Below, piece after piece: positions 13,535 to 14,734 of a stretch of 14,734 nt of DNA (its first letter is position 1; each line of letters starts with the position of its first letter). The notes beneath the pieces are model-generated. The model was given only the letters and a program-made list of their open reading frames with translations, was not told where the DNA came from and ran no database searches. Source of the stretch: an uncultured Saprospiraceae bacterium (lineage in GTDB: Bacteria > Bacteroidota > Bacteroidia > Chitinophagales > Saprospiraceae); assembly GCA_937969485.1 (NCBI GenBank), contig CALBVQ010000181.1, positions 1 through 14,734 of the forward strand. The letters are read 5' to 3'. Made by a program: the position numbers and the translations under genes.

Positions 13535-14689
13535 TTAGAAAAACGCTAACGCAATCAAGCTAGTGAGCGTCATAAAAATGATGAACATTACTAGATAACT
13601 CAGTAGGAAAATGAATGTCTTAAATAGAACCCATCCCAACTTTTCTTTGTAATATCTTTTCAACATGATAATAAAGTAAATGCCGGAAATAAGCATTGCA
13701 ATACTAATTGAAAGATTGAAGTTGTTAACTCCCATTGAATATTCAATCAATATTCCAAAACTTGCTAGTATAAAACCAATGGTATGTACTTCAAAGAGAA
13801 GTAATAGTGCTTCAACATAGGTTTTTTTTCTTCTAAAAAACAAGAGCTTCAGAATCCACGCACATATGCCTATTACTAAGAAAACCCCCCAAATAAAATT
13901 ATTCACTATAAATTTTATCCCTGCAAGTGGTTTGTTAGACATCCTCATGGATTGCTTGAAATTTAATCTCGTCCACCAGCCTTTTACTTCATATTTATCC
14001 AAGATTTCGTTTGGTGTCAGCTCGAATAAATCTCGATTGTTCATACTCTTAACAAGCATCTCTAGCTCATTCTCCTTGCTTGTTCTAACCATTGTCACAA
14101 GAGGATAGACCGTATCTCGTAGAATTGTATCCTTCGCAAAGATTGGTTGGAGTTTTCCTACATAGTTGATATGATCGATTGTCGTGCTATCAAGAGAAAT
14201 AGAGTCTAGTAATTTCGTTCGCAAGTCATATCGTTCAAGCGTTGATTTTTTTTCTTGCGGTGAGTTGAAGGACATCTCCTTGTCCATGATTTTCGAAGTA
14301 AGAATATTGATAAGCGAGAAAAATACAATCGCAGCTATGAAAAACAAGCGGAAGGGATGCATATACTTTTTTCTCTCACCTTCAACATAAGCGCGCGTTG
14401 TTTTTGAGGGATAGATGAGTTTACTGTAACTCCTCCACATCTTAGAATCAAAGTAGAATGTATTACTTAGGAAGTTGCCTATAATTTCGTTCAGATTCAA
14501 AGTTGATGCGGTGGTCTTTTGACCACAATTCATACAAAACTTATCACCTTTAGTGAGTTCTTGCTGGCAATTAAGGCATTGAAGAAATGCCTCACTATCC
14601 TGTTTGTCTTTTTCACCTTCCACAATACCAAGATAAATAAAAATGATGTCAAGCTTAATTAATACCAATTCTGTTTTAGAATTTCGCAT
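13535..14689 (-). CDS. DUF3667-like zinc-ribbon membrane protein
   Basis: The 384-residue protein has an N-terminal zinc ribbon, C38-LN-C41 and C52-MN-C55 followed by GQK. Next comes a stretch like YPSKTTRAYVEGERKKYMHPFRLFF (93-117), typical of DUF3667 proteins of Bacteroidota, then a hydrophobic segment (112-130). A soluble loop (about 131-255) precedes a cluster of about four membrane segments (258-285, 292-316, 326-344, 354-384). The family's function is unknown. The only ATG before the zinc ribbon, at 14689, lies inside the 73-bp dispersed repeat, so the first nine residues are repeat-encoded. The same codons in the left copy end in a stop. GTG 14623 (giving MEGEKDKQDSEAF) is a plausible original start. 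The gene is convergent with the T9SS-protein gene. Confidence 0.72.
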   Translation of the reverse strand: MRNSKTELVLIKLDIIFIYLGIVEGEKDKQDSEAFLQCLNCQQELTKGDKFCMNCGQKTTASTLNLNEIIGNFLSNTFYFDSKMWRSYSKLIYPSKTTRAYVEGERKKYMHPFRLFFIAAIVFFSLINILTSKIMDKEMSFNSPQEKKSTLERYDLRTKLLDSISLDSTTIDHINYVGKLQPIFAKDTILRDTVYPLVTMVRTSKENELEMLVKSMNNRDLFELTPNEILDKYEVKGWWTRLNFKQSMRMSNKPLAGIKFIVNNFIWGVFLVIGICAWILKLLFFRRKKTYVEALLLLFEVHTIGFILASFGILIEYSMGVNNFNLSISIAMLISGIYFIIMLKRYYKEKLGWVLFKTFIFLLSYLVMFIIFMTLTSLIALAFF

Positions 14690-14734
14690 ATTTTCAAGTT
14701 TATAAAAGCAATTACTTCGTTAGAACTACTCATG
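14662..14734 (-). repeat. 73-bp dispersed repeat, right copy
   Basis: This is the reverse complement of 46-118 with two substitutions in 73 positions. It contains the ATG of the convergent membrane-protein gene and ends inward with the ATACCAATTC motif. The element probably continues past the right edge, as copy 1 does past the left. Confidence 0.85.

Noticed and set aside
1..14734. An autonomous transposon or prophage delimited by the end repeats
   Set aside because: No transposase, integrase or phage gene is present, and housekeeping genes (serC, lgt, fadD) lie inside. The repeats are better seen as dispersed non-coding elements.

Overview
The window looks like chromosomal DNA of a Bacteroidota bacterium, most likely a marine Cytophagales-type organism. 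The evidence is a secreted protein with a type IX secretion (T9SS) C-terminal sorting domain, the long Bacteroidota-type variant of Lgt, a DUF3667-type zinc-ribbon membrane protein, a possible TAnnTTTG promoter box, few Shine-Dalgarno sequences, and AT-rich spacers full of short interspersed repeats. The genus cannot be fixed from this sequence alone.

Layout. Bases 1-285 are repeat DNA. Bases 286-3321 hold a minus-strand operon transcribed serC, then a YgjP/DUF45-type zinc peptidase (8-nt overlap), then lgt (17-nt gap). A 277-bp divergent spacer leads to fadD on the plus strand (3599-5272). Bases 5273-6094 are a repeat-rich spacer. Bases 6095-11365 are a tight plus-strand cassette of three metal-dependent hydrolases: a cytosolic thermolysin-like gluzincin, a soluble ComEC-like metallo-beta-lactamase-fold hydrolase 11 nt later, and a membrane-inserted amidohydrolase whose start overlaps the previous stop by 14 nt. 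Bases 11366-12032 are another repeat and hairpin-rich spacer. Bases 12033-13187 encode the T9SS-exported protein, followed by a strong intrinsic terminator. A convergent minus-strand gene (13535-14689) encodes the DUF3667-like membrane protein, and its only upstream ATG lies inside a dispersed repeat.

How the genes relate. serC (serine synthesis), lgt (lipoprotein lipidation) and fadD (fatty-acid activation) are housekeeping genes. The 6.1-11.4 kb cassette is the most interesting part. Three different metallohydrolase folds are packed like a co-translated operon, with no regulator, transporter or known pathway partner beside them and mobile-looking repeats on both sides. Its function is unknown to me. 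Proteolytic processing coupled to a small-molecule or nucleotide hydrolase, or a conflict/defence role, are inferences only.

Repeats are the second theme. A 73-bp sequence occurs at both ends of the window in opposite orientation (71 of 73 identical). A composite element of about 200 bp occurs before lgt and, inverted, after fadD. A short family with consensus CCCGAAWTATGCATTAGG followed by TTTTCGT occurs about ten times, and an ATACCAATT-type motif seven times. All lie in or at the edges of intergenic spacers.
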